Shown here: piece after piece, positions 24,353-32,566 of the stretch
How the letters are laid out: each line of letters opens with the position of its first letter
Numbering within the stretch: position 1 is the first letter of the stretch
NCBI GenBank assembly: GCA_017516305.1
Contig: JAFXDB010000202.1
Span: 1 to 32,566 of the forward strand
DNA length: 32,566 bases
DNA from: Clostridia bacterium
GTDB lineage: Bacteria > Bacillota > Clostridia > Christensenellales > Aristaeellaceae
Direction: 5' to 3'
Translations under genes and position numbers: made by a program
The notes under the pieces: generated by a model
What the model saw: only the letters and a program-made list of their open reading frames with translations
Database searches by the model: none
Told to the model about the DNA's origin: nothing

Positions 24353-25221
24353 GCTTTCTCCTCCTTTGCAATGTCGGCAAGGATGTCCTTCAGGGCGCTG
24401 ACGGCCGCATGGAAGGCCGTGCGGCTGTCGGGGTAGCTTTCGTGGTGCTTCAGCTCCTCGTCCTGCAGGTTTTCCAGGCCCTTGAAGACGGTCAGATGGG
24501 GTTCCACTGTCAGGATGATCTCATCGTCCCGTTCCGCGTTCAGGCGGCGCAGGATCTGCGGCACATCGCCGTCGCCGTGGCCCGCGCAGACCACCGCGCC
24601 GTCCGCCATCAGGGCGTCCTTGATATGTATGTAGGTGATGCGGTCATGCAGCATGTCGAAGACCTCGATGGGCTTCACGCCACACTGGATGAAGTTCGCC
24701 GGGTCAAAGGCAAAGCCCAGGCGGCTGCCGAAATGGCTGAGCAGATCCGCATTGCGCTCCGCGTTGTCACCGTAGATGCCCTTCTCATTTTCGTGCACCA
24801 GCTGCACACCGGCCTCCTCCGCCAGGGTCAGCATGACCTCCAGGCGGCGCAGCACCTCCGCACGGGCCGCCTCGTCCCAGGCGTTCTCCTTCGCGGGGTA
24901 GAAGGAGAACATGCGGATGCGCTTTGCCCCCAGAATGCGGCACAGCTCCAGCCCGTGCCGGAACTTCTGCAGATGCGCCTCGAAGGGCTCCGCCAGCGGG
25001 TACTTGCCAAAGGGAGAACCCAGCGCAGACAGGCCGACGCCCGCCGCGTCCAGCTTCTCACGGATGACCGCCGCCTCCTCCAGCGTCAGGTCGGCGCAGT
25101 TGCGGCCATCCGCGCCGCGCAGCTCAATCAGGGACATGCCCTCCTCCGCAAGGATGCGCAGCTGCTCATCAAACACCGGGGACGCCTCGTCCGCAAAGGC
25201 GGACAGGATAAATCGGGCCAT
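24346..25221 (-). CDS. Sugar phosphate isomerase/epimerase-like TIM barrel
   Basis: AP-endonuclease-2 type TIM barrel (xylose-isomerase-like family), 291 aa. Visible are SLIELRGADG at strand 2; GAKRIRMFSFYP; VHENEKGIYGD, with the metal-binding Glu; GFAFDPANFIQCG, with Asp; YIHIKDAL, with His and Asp; and ILTVEPHL, with the last metal Glu. The order of acidic and His ligands matches the family. ATG 25221 is set by AGGAGGT 6 nt upstream; the longer frame (from 25311) is rejected because it begins in the promoter gap. First gene of a two-gene unit with the dehydrogenase. Divergent from the FliB-type gene over about 170 bp, in which no convincing promoter is seen. Confidence 0.88.
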   Translation of the reverse strand: MARFILSAFADEASPVFDEQLRILAEEGMSLIELRGADGRNCADLTLEEAAVIREKLDAAGVGLSALGSPFGKYPLAEPFEAHLQKFRHGLELCRILGAKRIRMFSFYPAKENAWDEAARAEVLRRLEVMLTLAEEAGVQLVHENEKGIYGDNAERNADLLSHFGSRLGFAFDPANFIQCGVKPIEVFDMLHDRITYIHIKDALMADGAVVCAGHGDGDVPQILRRLNAERDDEIILTVEPHLTVFKGLENLQDEELKHHESYPDSRTAFHAAVSALKDILADIAKEEKAC

Positions 25222-25393
25222 AAGTAACCTCCTGTGAACGAAGTTGATTGATGTGGTATATTCGCCCCGGTCTCTCCTTTTTCCTCCATGAAAAAACAAA
25301 AGAAATACCATCCGTCCACAAAGGAATTTTCGTTATGCCTGAAGAATTTCTCCCGCGCAAAATACCAATCCATCATCAGAGAAGGCGATCGTG

Positions 25394-26560
25394 ATGCAGG
25401 AAGACCAATACCTTGTCCCGGATTACTACCCCGATTTCCACTGCAAGCAAGGGGCATGCCGCACCCCCTGCTGCGAGGGCTGGCCGATCTCAGTCACCCT
25501 GCAGGACTATTTCAACCTCCTGGGCGCCCCCTGCAGCCCTGAGCTGCGGCGCAGGCTGGACGGCGCCCTGCATCTGTGCCAGAACCCCACGCCGGAGCAT
25601 TACGCGCAGATCTGCCCCCGCTGGGACGGCGTGTGCCCCCTGCACCGGGAGGACGGGCTGTGCATGCTGCATGCCGAAATGGGCGAGGAAGCCCTCAGCG
25701 CCGTGTGCCGCATGTATCCCCGCGGCGTCCGCACCGGCGAACACCGGGAGGCCTCCTGTGCCAACAGCTGCGAGGCCGTGGTGGAGATGCTGCTGAACCG
25801 CAGGGATCCCCTGCGCTTCATCCCCTGCCCCGTGCAGCATTGCCTCCCCGACGCCCCGCCGCGCCGCCACCTTTTCCATACCTTCGGCAGAGAACAGGAT
25901 ACCCGGCTCTGGCTCCTGCGCTTCCTGCAGGAGCGCTCCATGCCCCTGCCGCAACGGCTGCTGCTCATGGGCCGCGCCCTGCAGGCTGTGGAAGCGACCC
26001 TCAACGACCGCAACGAGGCCCGCCTGGATGCGCTGCTGTCCGGCCAGGAGACCCTCGACGCCCCGCCTGCCGTTTCCGCCGGACACGATCAGCTGCTGCA
26101 GGGACTTGCCGCCGCCGAGGGCATGCTGGAGGTCATTGACGGCCGCAGTCGCTCCGTGCATGATTACGGCGTCGCGGCCCTGACCCACTTCGGCGCCGGG
26201 GAAGCCGCTTTCGGGCGCTACACCGACGCGGCTGCCTCCTTCATCCGCCTCATCCCTGAATGGGAGACCTGGCTGGAGCATCTGCTGGTCAATCACCTGT
26301 TTTTCACCCAGTTCCCCTTCCAGGACAGGCCCGTTTCCCTGACGGACGAGTACCTGTCCCTGTGCGCATGCTACGCATTGCTGCGCTTCCTTCTGCTGGG
26401 CTGGACGGCGCTGCACCCCACCCGCGAGGCCGCCGCGGACGTCACCGCGGCCGCCTTCCGCCTCATCGACCACACAGATTTCGACCGCATCGCCTCGCCC
26501 CTGATGCACCGCCTCGGCTGCGACACCATGGAAGCTATCGCCGCGCTGCTGTCGCTGTAA
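25394..26560 (+). CDS. fliB: FliB-type (flagellin lysine N-methylase-like) Cys-rich protein
   Basis: 388 aa. The N-terminal Cys-rich module is the family mark: FHCKQGACRTPCCEGWPISV (Cys17, 22, 26, 27), then CPLHREDGLCML, LSAVCRMYPR and CANSC (Cys122, 126), able to hold an Fe-S cluster as reported for FliB. The C-terminal two-thirds are mostly helical (HLFHTF..., FIRLIPEWETWLEHLLVNHLFF...). Known FliB methylates lysines of flagellin, but no flagellar gene occurs in this window, and many relatives occur in species without flagella, so the acceptor may be another protein. ATG 25394 (or GTG 25391) has AGAAGG upstream. The esterase follows after 50 nt in the same direction. Confidence 0.8.
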   Translation: MQEDQYLVPDYYPDFHCKQGACRTPCCEGWPISVTLQDYFNLLGAPCSPELRRRLDGALHLCQNPTPEHYAQICPRWDGVCPLHREDGLCMLHAEMGEEALSAVCRMYPRGVRTGEHREASCANSCEAVVEMLLNRRDPLRFIPCPVQHCLPDAPPRRHLFHTFGREQDTRLWLLRFLQERSMPLPQRLLLMGRALQAVEATLNDRNEARLDALLSGQETLDAPPAVSAGHDQLLQGLAAAEGMLEVIDGRSRSVHDYGVAALTHFGAGEAAFGRYTDAAASFIRLIPEWETWLEHLLVNHLFFTQFPFQDRPVSLTDEYLSLCACYALLRFLLLGWTALHPTREAAADVTAAAFRLIDHTDFDRIASPLMHRLGCDTMEAIAALLSL

Positions 26561-26610
26561 CCCACGCGCCCAGCATTCATCATCCATGCTTTGCATCAAT
26601 GGAGGTTCCC

Positions 26611-27474
26611 ATGAAATACATGCCCCTGCCCGCCGGAATGCGCGAGCCCTGCGCCGCCCCCGGTCGTCTGGTGGAAATGACTTACCCCACCCAGACCTAT
26701 GATGACGCCCATACGCCCCTGACAAAGCGCGCCCTGGTTTACCTGCCTCACGGCTATGACGCCACGCCCGGCCGCCGCTACCCGGTACTGTACCTGATGC
26801 ACGGCGGCGGCGGGGACGAGAACGAGGTCTTCGGCGGTCTGGAAGGGAAAACCGCGCTGAAAAACGTGCTGGACAACGCCATCGCCTGCGGCCACGCAGC
26901 CCCCTTCATCGTCGTGGCGCCCACCTACACCGTCAAGGGCATGGAGGCCGCCCGACAGTCCATCGAGGTCGCGGTGAAGCTGACCCATCGTTTCCCCACC
27001 GAGCTTGTGAACGACGTCATCCCCGCCGTGGACGCCGCCTTCCGCACCGTGCCCGACCGCCGTGCCCGCGCCTTCAGCGGCTTCTCCATGGGCGCGGAGA
27101 CCACCTGGAGCGTCGCTTCGGACGCGCTGACCCACGTCTGGTGCGTTGCACCCCTCTCCGGCGATTATTGGGCCGTTGCCCTCAAGGGCGGCGCGGATTT
27201 CCCCGAGGAGACGGTGGACGCGCTCCTCAACCGCATCGCCCGTCAGCCCGTCAATCCTGTCGACTGCCGCATCCTGGCCTTCACCGGCGACAAGGATATC
27301 GCCTGCAGCGCCATGCAGACCATGGTACAGTCCCTTACCCGCCGCAACGTTTTCCCACTGAACGACGCACCCGCCGACGGCTGCCTGACCTGGTGCCTGA
27401 AGCCCGACGGCTGGCACACCTACGATGACTGCTGGGAGTACCTGTGGCTGGCCATACCGCATCTCTGGGGGTAA
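26611..27474 (+). CDS. Alpha/beta hydrolase, esterase D / feruloyl-esterase-like
   Basis: Carboxylesterase of the putative-esterase family, 287 aa. VLYLMHGGGGDENEV supplies the oxyanion hole. The nucleophile Ser159 lies in SGFSMGAETTW (GxSxG), the acidic residue is in FTGDKDIA (Asp227 or 229), and the catalytic His269 is in DGWHTYDDCW. The order and spacing match xylan or feruloyl esterases, but no signal peptide or carbohydrate-binding module is present, so the enzyme is cytoplasmic. ATG 26611 is set by TGGAGGTT 5 nt upstream; an open frame continues upstream only inside fliB. It ends at a bidirectional terminator. The acyl substrate is unknown. Confidence 0.87.
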   Translation: MKYMPLPAGMREPCAAPGRLVEMTYPTQTYDDAHTPLTKRALVYLPHGYDATPGRRYPVLYLMHGGGGDENEVFGGLEGKTALKNVLDNAIACGHAAPFIVVAPTYTVKGMEAARQSIEVAVKLTHRFPTELVNDVIPAVDAAFRTVPDRRARAFSGFSMGAETTWSVASDALTHVWCVAPLSGDYWAVALKGGADFPEETVDALLNRIARQPVNPVDCRILAFTGDKDIACSAMQTMVQSLTRRNVFPLNDAPADGCLTWCLKPDGWHTYDDCWEYLWLAIPHLWG

Positions 27475-27509
27475 TTGGGCTTCCGCTCTCCCTTGTCCGC
27501 AACCATCAG

Positions 27510-27553
27510 AAAAAGCGCCGCATCCCTTTCCAACCAGGGACACGGCGCTTTTT
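27510..27553. terminator. Bidirectional intrinsic terminator
   Basis: AAAAAGCGCCG pairs perfectly with CGGCGCTTTTT, with a further CCC/GGG inner pairing. A U-tract forms on both strands. It serves the esterase (plus) and the ABC permease (minus). Confidence 0.9.
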
Positions 27554-27559
27554 CACATT

Positions 27560-28324
27560 TTACTTCTTCATCCGTCGCAGCAAAGCCAGGGGCAGCTCGC
27601 TCAGCACCAGCACCAGCAGGATCATGATCAGCGCGTAGGCGTAGACGTCCTCGTAAGCCGAAAAGTAGATGCTGTCCGTCACTGCACGGCCCAGGGAGTT
27701 CTTTGTCTGCACCATGTATTCGGTGGAGACGGCCAGCTTCACGGCCATGCCCACCGCGTTGACATATGCCTGGCGCAGGTAGCCCGCCATCAGCGGCAGC
27801 TGCACCTGCCAGAGCACCGTCAGGCTGAAGCCACTGTTCATACGGTAGACGTCGATCAGCTCCCGGTCGATGCGCAGGCAGCCCTCGCAGGCCGCTTCGG
27901 CAATCATCGGCACCAGGATCAGCACGGACGCCACCACCGGCACCAGATGATAATCCATCAGCACCATGATGATGAACACCAGCATCACCATCGGGAGCGC
28001 CCGCAGGAAGCTCATCAGCGGCTGCAGCAGCCGACGGATGAAGCGACTCAGGCCCATCAGCACGCCCAGGCCGATGCCCAGAACCGTGGAAACGCCCAGC
28101 GCCAGCAGCACATGGCCCATCGTCACTCCGATACGCCGCCAGGTATGGCCCTGCCCCAGCAGACGCACGAACGCACGCAGGATCACATCCACGCCGGGGA
28201 AAACCAGGGTATTGTCCTTGAGCGCCCCGGCCGTCTGGATCAGTACGCCGATCAGCACCACGCCCAGGCAGAAGATCAGCGCGTCCCGGGCCTTACTGGG
28301 CCGCATTGCCGTAGTAGAACGCAT
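27560..28324 (-). CDS. ABC transporter permease (NitT/TauT-like, BPD_transp_1)
   Basis: Inner-membrane subunit of an importer, about 254 aa, with about six hydrophobic segments: ALIFCLGVVLIGVLIQ near the N-terminus, MGHVLLALGVSTVLGIGLGV, ALPMVMLVFIIMVLM, VPVVASVLILVPMIAEA, AVGMAVKLAVS and ALIMILLVLVLSELP. The coupling loop that docks the ATPase is EAACEGCLRIDRELIDVY...G...WQVQLPL, the EAA-like motif. Start uncertain: ATG 28324 has GCGAGG upstream, ATG 28306 gives a shorter N-terminus, and ATG 28345 a longer one. It overlaps the end of the binding-protein gene by 32 nt. No ATPase gene is adjacent, as the operon ends at the terminator. Confidence 0.88.
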   Translation of the reverse strand: MRSTTAMRPSKARDALIFCLGVVLIGVLIQTAGALKDNTLVFPGVDVILRAFVRLLGQGHTWRRIGVTMGHVLLALGVSTVLGIGLGVLMGLSRFIRRLLQPLMSFLRALPMVMLVFIIMVLMDYHLVPVVASVLILVPMIAEAACEGCLRIDRELIDVYRMNSGFSLTVLWQVQLPLMAGYLRQAYVNAVGMAVKLAVSTEYMVQTKNSLGRAVTDSIYFSAYEDVYAYALIMILLVLVLSELPLALLRRMKK

Positions 28325-29210
28325 CCGCAGGTGCCTCGCCGCCAAACTGGCTGGGATCGATACTCACAGCCAGCTCCAGCTGCTCACGGGCCTCCAGGGC
28401 AGGCACAAAGCGGATGGCACAGCCGGGGATGGCCTTCTCAGCCACCTTCTGGTTGGGCAGCAGACCCATGGTCACCGCAGCAGAGGCAGCAGCGGGCACA
28501 TCGTCCGTGCAGACGGCACAGGCCGCGGCAGCCTCCGCCAGGAAGGCCTCCACCGCTTCGGGATGCTCCGCCACAGTCTGCGCGCGCACGAACAGGCCGG
28601 CCTGGGTGAAGCCCGCGTAGCCGGTGGCCGCCTCGTACATGCCGTTGACGGAATAGCCGGTGATGGCAGGATTCTTGATCATCGCCGCAGTCAGGGCGGG
28701 CTCAGCCGTCAGAACGATGGCGTCCGGGTCAGAAAGCAGCAGCGCCTGCGTATTCGCCGCACCGGCCAGGTACTCAACCTCCGCAGGCACGATGCCGTTC
28801 TGCTCCAGGCAGTACAGCACCACGGCGGAATTGATGCTGTTTTCGGCAAAGAGGACGACCTTCCGGCCGTTCATGTCCGCCAGGGTGAAGCCCTCCAGCT
28901 GGCTGGCGAAGTACAGGTTGCCCCAGGACACCACGCCGCAGAGCTGGTAGGTGGACTTGCCCAGCTTGAACAGCTTCGCGCCGGCATTGACGGGGGCGAT
29001 AATGAAGTCCACCTCGGCCTTCATGAATTCGGCAGCGATCATATCCGCCGCCACGTAGGTATAGTTGTCGGGGTTCTGCACCGCCAGGGTCGCCAGGGCC
29101 ACGCCGGGGGCGCCGTTGGGGGAAGAAACGGTCATGGCATCATTCTCGGCCACGGCAGCACAGGCGCCCAGCATCAGCAAGGCCAGGAACAGGCAAAAGC
29201 ACTTCTTCAT
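28293..29210 (-). CDS. ABC transporter substrate-binding lipoprotein (NMT1/THI5-like)
   Basis: 305 aa extracellular binding protein. Signal peptide MKKCFCLFLALLMLGAC with a lipobox-like LGAC (lipid-anchored Cys about 17); AVA-E gives an alternative signal-peptidase I site. The mature part follows the NitT/TauT pattern: SSPNGAPGVALATLAVQ, AEFMKAEVDFIIAPVNAGAKLF, VVSWGNLYF, LADMNGRKVVLF (the hinge before the second lobe), ILLSD-type and VLTAEPALTAAMIKN. The ligand is not evident; relatives carry sulphonates, nitrate, riboflavin or thiamine precursors. ATG 29210 has AAAGGAGTG upstream. It lies directly after tRNA-Ser and a hairpin, with no own promoter seen. Confidence 0.88.
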   Translation of the reverse strand: MKKCFCLFLALLMLGACAAVAENDAMTVSSPNGAPGVALATLAVQNPDNYTYVAADMIAAEFMKAEVDFIIAPVNAGAKLFKLGKSTYQLCGVVSWGNLYFASQLEGFTLADMNGRKVVLFAENSINSAVVLYCLEQNGIVPAEVEYLAGAANTQALLLSDPDAIVLTAEPALTAAMIKNPAITGYSVNGMYEAATGYAGFTQAGLFVRAQTVAEHPEAVEAFLAEAAAACAVCTDDVPAAASAAVTMGLLPNQKVAEKAIPGCAIRFVPALEAREQLELAVSIDPSQFGGEAPADAFYYGNAAQ

Positions 29211-29245
29211 TTGAACACCACTCCTTTGACACAATTGAAAGATGG

Positions 29246-29276
29246 AAAGCCCCGCAGATTTGCTCTGCAGGGCTTT
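29246..29276 (-). terminator. Hairpin between tRNA-Ser and the binding-protein gene
   Basis: Stem AAAGCCC/GGGCTTT with inner GCAGA/TCTGC pairing and a short loop. On the minus strand it follows the tRNA CCA end at once and is followed by CCATCTTTC, a poor U-tract. It may terminate partly or protect or process the tRNA end. Confidence 0.65.
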
Positions 29277-29278
29277 GT

Positions 29279-29366
29279 TGGCGGAGAGTTAGGGATTCGA
29301 ACCCCAGGTGAGTTTCCCCACACAGCATTTCGAGTGCTGCACCTTCGACCACTCGGACAACTCTCC
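29279..29366 (-). tRNA. tRNA-Ser (anticodon CGA)
   Basis: Acceptor stem GGAGAGT/ACTCTCC, discriminator G, CCA encoded. D-arm with GTGGTCGAAGGTGC; anticodon stem CAGCA/TGCTG with loop CTCGAAA, anticodon CGA (reads UCG). A long variable arm (GTGGGGAAACTCAC) marks class II Ser tRNA; T-arm GGGG-TTCGAAT-CCCT. Total 88 nt including CCA. Confidence 0.96.
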
Positions 29367-29396
29367 ATGTCAGCGCTGCGTTTCACAGCATCGGTT

Positions 29397-29425
29397 AGTA
29401 TAGCACACTTCCCCCCGATTTGCAA
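29397..29425 (-). promoter_or_regulatory. Sigma-A promoter of tRNA-Ser
   Basis: Minus strand: -35 TTGCAA (29420-29425), 17-nt spacer, -10 TATACT (29397-29402). About 30 nt lie between the -10 and the tRNA 5' end. Confidence 0.8.
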
Positions 29426-29492
29426 GGGGGATCTCTGCACTTTTTCGGCACTCCGCGGACACGGAAAGAACAGGAGAAATACACCAGTTCAA

Positions 29493-29521
29493 TTGACATC
29501 GCATCGGTCGTGTGCTACAAT
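29493..29521 (+). promoter_or_regulatory. Sigma-A promoter of the ilv operon
   Basis: Perfect -35 TTGACA (29493-29498), 17-nt spacer, -10 TACAAT (29516-29521). The transcript would have a leader of about 290 nt before ilvB, which holds the leader peptide and the attenuator. No T-box signature (AGGGTGGNACCGCG) is seen. Confidence 0.85.
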
Positions 29522-29574
29522 TTTTCACGTGCTCACCCCATGAGCGAATACGTTATGATGATGGAGATATATCA

Positions 29575-29664
29575 ATGAACGCGATGATGCTGCCGGGCAT
29601 TCAGGCCATGCTAATCAGCCTGCTGGTACGACTTATTCCGTACCGCTGCGCTGCTAAAAGTTGA
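29575..29664 (+). CDS. ilv operon leader peptide (attenuation)
   Basis: 29-residue ORF, too short for usual gene finding. It starts at ATG 29575 after GGAG about 10 nt upstream and ends at TGA 29662-29664. The peptide is rich in branched-chain residues, with nine Leu/Ile/Val in all, seven of them in LISLLVRLIP. The codons in that run include CTA, GTA, CTT and ATT, which look uncommon beside the CTG, GTG and ATC that dominate ilvB, so they would make a starved ribosome stall. The ORF ends with a basic, Cys/Ala tail (YRCAAKS). A GGTACG/CGTACC stem (29625-29644) spans the last codons and could be the pause hairpin. Position between promoter and ilvB and the terminator at 29731 fit ribosome-mediated attenuation. 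Confidence 0.8.
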   Translation: MNAMMLPGIQAMLISLLVRLIPYRCAAKS

Positions 29665-29730
29665 GCTCTGCATTGCCCCGTATTGCCATGTATGGTGAGG
29701 TCTGTATCCCTCCATACCCCGCGTTCCGGC

Positions 29731-29767
29731 AAAGCCTGCAGGTCTGACTTTTAGACCGGCAGGCTTT
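29731..29767 (+). terminator. ilv attenuator hairpin
   Basis: AAAGCCTGC-A-GGTCT pairs with AGACC-G-GCAGGCTTT around a GACTTTT loop, and CTCTGTATC follows, a short U-rich end. It lies 67 nt after the leader-peptide stop and 47 nt before ilvB. Another possible stem (GTATG..GAGG with CCTC..CATAC, 29690-29718) precedes it and could be part of the competing fold; I could not assign the antiterminator with confidence. Confidence 0.8.
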
Positions 29768-29814
29768 CTCTGTATCCCCTGCCCTGTACCGATCATCAAC
29801 AGGAGGTCACCCCC

Positions 29815-31530
29815 ATGCAAATGACCGGCGCCAAGATCCTGATGGAATGCCTGCTTGAGCAGCATGTTGACACCATCTTCGGCTACCCCGGCGGCACCAT
29901 CCTCAATGTTTACGACGAGCTGTACAGCTACGAGGAGGACGGCCGTATCCGCCACATCCTCACCGCCCATGAGCAGGGCGCCTGCCACGCGGCGGACGGC
30001 TACGCCCGCGCTACCGGCAAGGTCGGCGTGTGCTTCGCCACCTCCGGCCCCGGCTGCACCAACCTGGTCACCGGCATCGCCACCGCCTACATGGACTCTG
30101 CCCCCATCGTGTGCATCACCTGCAACGTCGGCACGTCCCTGCTGGGCAAGGATTCCTTCCAGGAAGTCGATATCACCGGCGTCACCATGCCCATCACCAA
30201 GTGCAATTACCTGGTGCGGGACGTGAACAAGCTGGCCGACACCGTGCGCGAGGCCTTCGCCATCGCCCGCAGCGGTCGCCCCGGCCCGGTGCTGATCGAC
30301 ATTCCCAAGAATGTCACCGCGGAAAAGGCGGATTACGAGCCCCTGCGCCGCAGCCAGCATGCCTCCAATGGCAACCTGGCCGCGCTGATGGCCCGTTCCT
30401 CCCAGAACTTCAAGGCCCCCGAGCCTGACCATGCGGACATCGACAAGCTGGTGGAGATGATCGCCGCGTCAAAGAAGCCCTTCGTCATCTGCGGCGGCGG
30501 CGTGGTGCGCGCCCGCGCCCACGAGGAGCTCTGCAAGCTTGTCAACCTGATCGACGCCCCGGCGGCAGTCACCGTCATGGGCGCAGGCGGATTGCAGGGC
30601 CGCGACCGCCATGTGACCGGCATGATCGGCATGCACGGCTCCCAGGCCTCCAACATGGCCGTGGACGCCTGCGACCTGCTGATCGCCATCGGCTGCCGCT
30701 TCTCCGACCGCGTGGCCCTGAAGCCCTCCACCTTTGCCCAGAACGCGAAGATCGTTCAGATCGACATCGACCGCTCGGAGATCAACAAGAACGTGCAGAC
30801 CCATCACCACATCGTCGGCGACGCCAAGCGCGTGCTGGAGCTGCTGCTGGAAAAGGCGGCGCCCAAGCAGAATGACGAATGGATGAAGTACGTCTTCTCC
30901 TTCAAGACCGAGACCGAGTACGACGAGGCCACCGATCACCTCACCCCCCAGCAGGTGCTGTCCTCCATTGCGCGCATCCTTCCGCAGGATACCATCGTCG
31001 CCACCGACGTGGGTCAGCATCAGATGTGGGCCATCCAGCACTTCCACTTCGATTATCCCGGTCAGCTGCTGACCTCCGGCGGCTTCGGCACAATGGGCTT
31101 CGGCCTGGGCGCTGCCATCGGCGCGCAGGCGGCCTTCCCGGACAAATGCGTCCTGCACGTCACCGGCGACGGCTGCTTCCGCATGAACTGCCATGAGCTG
31201 GCCACCGAGCAGTACTACAACCTGCCCATCATCAACGTCGTGTTCAACAACGGCGTGCTGGGCATGGTGCGCCAGTGGCAGACGCTGATCTACAACAAGC
31301 GCTACGCCTCCACGATGCTGGACCGCTCCCCCGATTTCGTCAAGCTTGCAGAAGCCTACGGGCTCTCCGGCAAGCGGGTGACCAACGTGGAGGAGCTCGA
31401 AGCGGCGCTGCATGAAGCCCTCGAATGCGGGCACGGCTACGTCATCGACTGCGTGATCGACATGGACGAGAAGGTTCGTCCCATGGTCGGCGGCGGCAGC
31501 CACATCACCGACTTCATGCTGAATTCTTGA
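29815..31530 (+). CDS. ilvB: Acetolactate synthase, large (catalytic) subunit
   Basis: ThDP- and FAD-dependent synthase that makes acetolactate or acetohydroxybutyrate, first common step of Val, Leu and Ile synthesis; 571 aa. The N-terminal ThDP domain has FGYPGGTILNVYDEL and the catalytic Glu in AHEQGACHAADGYARATGKVG, followed by the SGPGCTNLVTGIATAYMDS block. The FAD domain (about 200-330) has GAGGLQGRDRH, IGMHGSQASN and GCRFSDR. The C-terminal domain has the Mg-ThDP motif GDGCFRMN...NN ending VVFNNGVLGMVRQWQ. ATG 29815 has AGGAGGT 8 nt upstream. Probably regulated by attenuation in the leader. Confidence 0.97.
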   Translation: MQMTGAKILMECLLEQHVDTIFGYPGGTILNVYDELYSYEEDGRIRHILTAHEQGACHAADGYARATGKVGVCFATSGPGCTNLVTGIATAYMDSAPIVCITCNVGTSLLGKDSFQEVDITGVTMPITKCNYLVRDVNKLADTVREAFAIARSGRPGPVLIDIPKNVTAEKADYEPLRRSQHASNGNLAALMARSSQNFKAPEPDHADIDKLVEMIAASKKPFVICGGGVVRARAHEELCKLVNLIDAPAAVTVMGAGGLQGRDRHVTGMIGMHGSQASNMAVDACDLLIAIGCRFSDRVALKPSTFAQNAKIVQIDIDRSEINKNVQTHHHIVGDAKRVLELLLEKAAPKQNDEWMKYVFSFKTETEYDEATDHLTPQQVLSSIARILPQDTIVATDVGQHQMWAIQHFHFDYPGQLLTSGGFGTMGFGLGAAIGAQAAFPDKCVLHVTGDGCFRMNCHELATEQYYNLPIINVVFNNGVLGMVRQWQTLIYNKRYASTMLDRSPDFVKLAEAYGLSGKRVTNVEELEAALHEALECGHGYVIDCVIDMDEKVRPMVGGGSHITDFMLNS

Positions 31531-31547
31531 GAAAGGAGCTGACCTGC

Positions 31548-32566
<1,019 letters not shown>

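Noticed and set aside
29522..29814. T-box riboswitch before ilvB
   Set aside because: No AGGGTGG-type T-box sequence or specifier-loop layout; a leader peptide plus terminator explains the region better.

Overview
The window is a chromosomal stretch from a GC-rich, probably gut-associated member of the Clostridia (Bacillota). The basis is the gene set: ctsR-mcsA-mcsB-clpC, mutS2, zapA next to a U32 peptidase, hemZ, and dtd next to a bifunctional (p)ppGpp synthetase/hydrolase. Strong AGGAGG-type ribosome sites and TTGaca/TATAAT promoters agree with this. No phage, transposase, integrase or CRISPR array is visible. The species cannot be named from the sequence alone.

Layout. 1-3767 (minus strand): the heat-shock operon ctsR-mcsA-mcsB-clpC, with a sigma-A promoter and a CtsR operator at its 5' end; clpC runs off the left edge. 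3878-4177 (plus): a small unrecognised ORF that runs convergently into the next gene. 4026-6982 (minus): chorismate mutase, shikimate kinase, a glutamate-5-kinase-like protein and a serine hydrolase, behind one promoter. 7026-9282 (minus): a two-component system closed by a terminator. 9355-14912 (minus): zapA, U32 peptidase, mutS2 and a small P-loop kinase. 15033-15672: a cyclophilin with its own promoter. 15758-23065 (minus): recJ, relA/spoT, dtd, an MBL-fold hydrolase and hemZ. 23201-25221 (minus): a Gfo/Idh/MocA dehydrogenase with a TIM-barrel isomerase. 25394-27474 (plus): a FliB-type protein and an alpha/beta esterase, ending at a bidirectional terminator. 27560-29425 (minus): tRNA-Ser(CGA) followed by a substrate-binding protein and permease of an ABC importer. 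29493-32566 (plus): the ilvB-ilvN-ilvC operon with a leader peptide and attenuator; ilvC runs off the right edge.

Most interesting points. (1) The McsB homologue keeps the fold landmarks of a protein-arginine kinase but has lost the hallmark active-site residues. The ClpC N-domain beside it has Leu where one phosphoarginine-binding Glu is expected. Together these suggest that the phosphoarginine tag has been abandoned while the proteins remain. (2) ilvBNC is preceded by a 29-codon leader peptide rich in Leu/Ile/Val, partly written in codons that look rare here, and then by a terminator hairpin. This is classical ribosome-mediated attenuation, not the T-box expected in Bacillota. (3) A palindromic repeat supplies the stop codon of the MBL hydrolase and removes its C-terminal tail. 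(4) Seven-base AATTCNG-type repeats sit on the stop codons of several genes.
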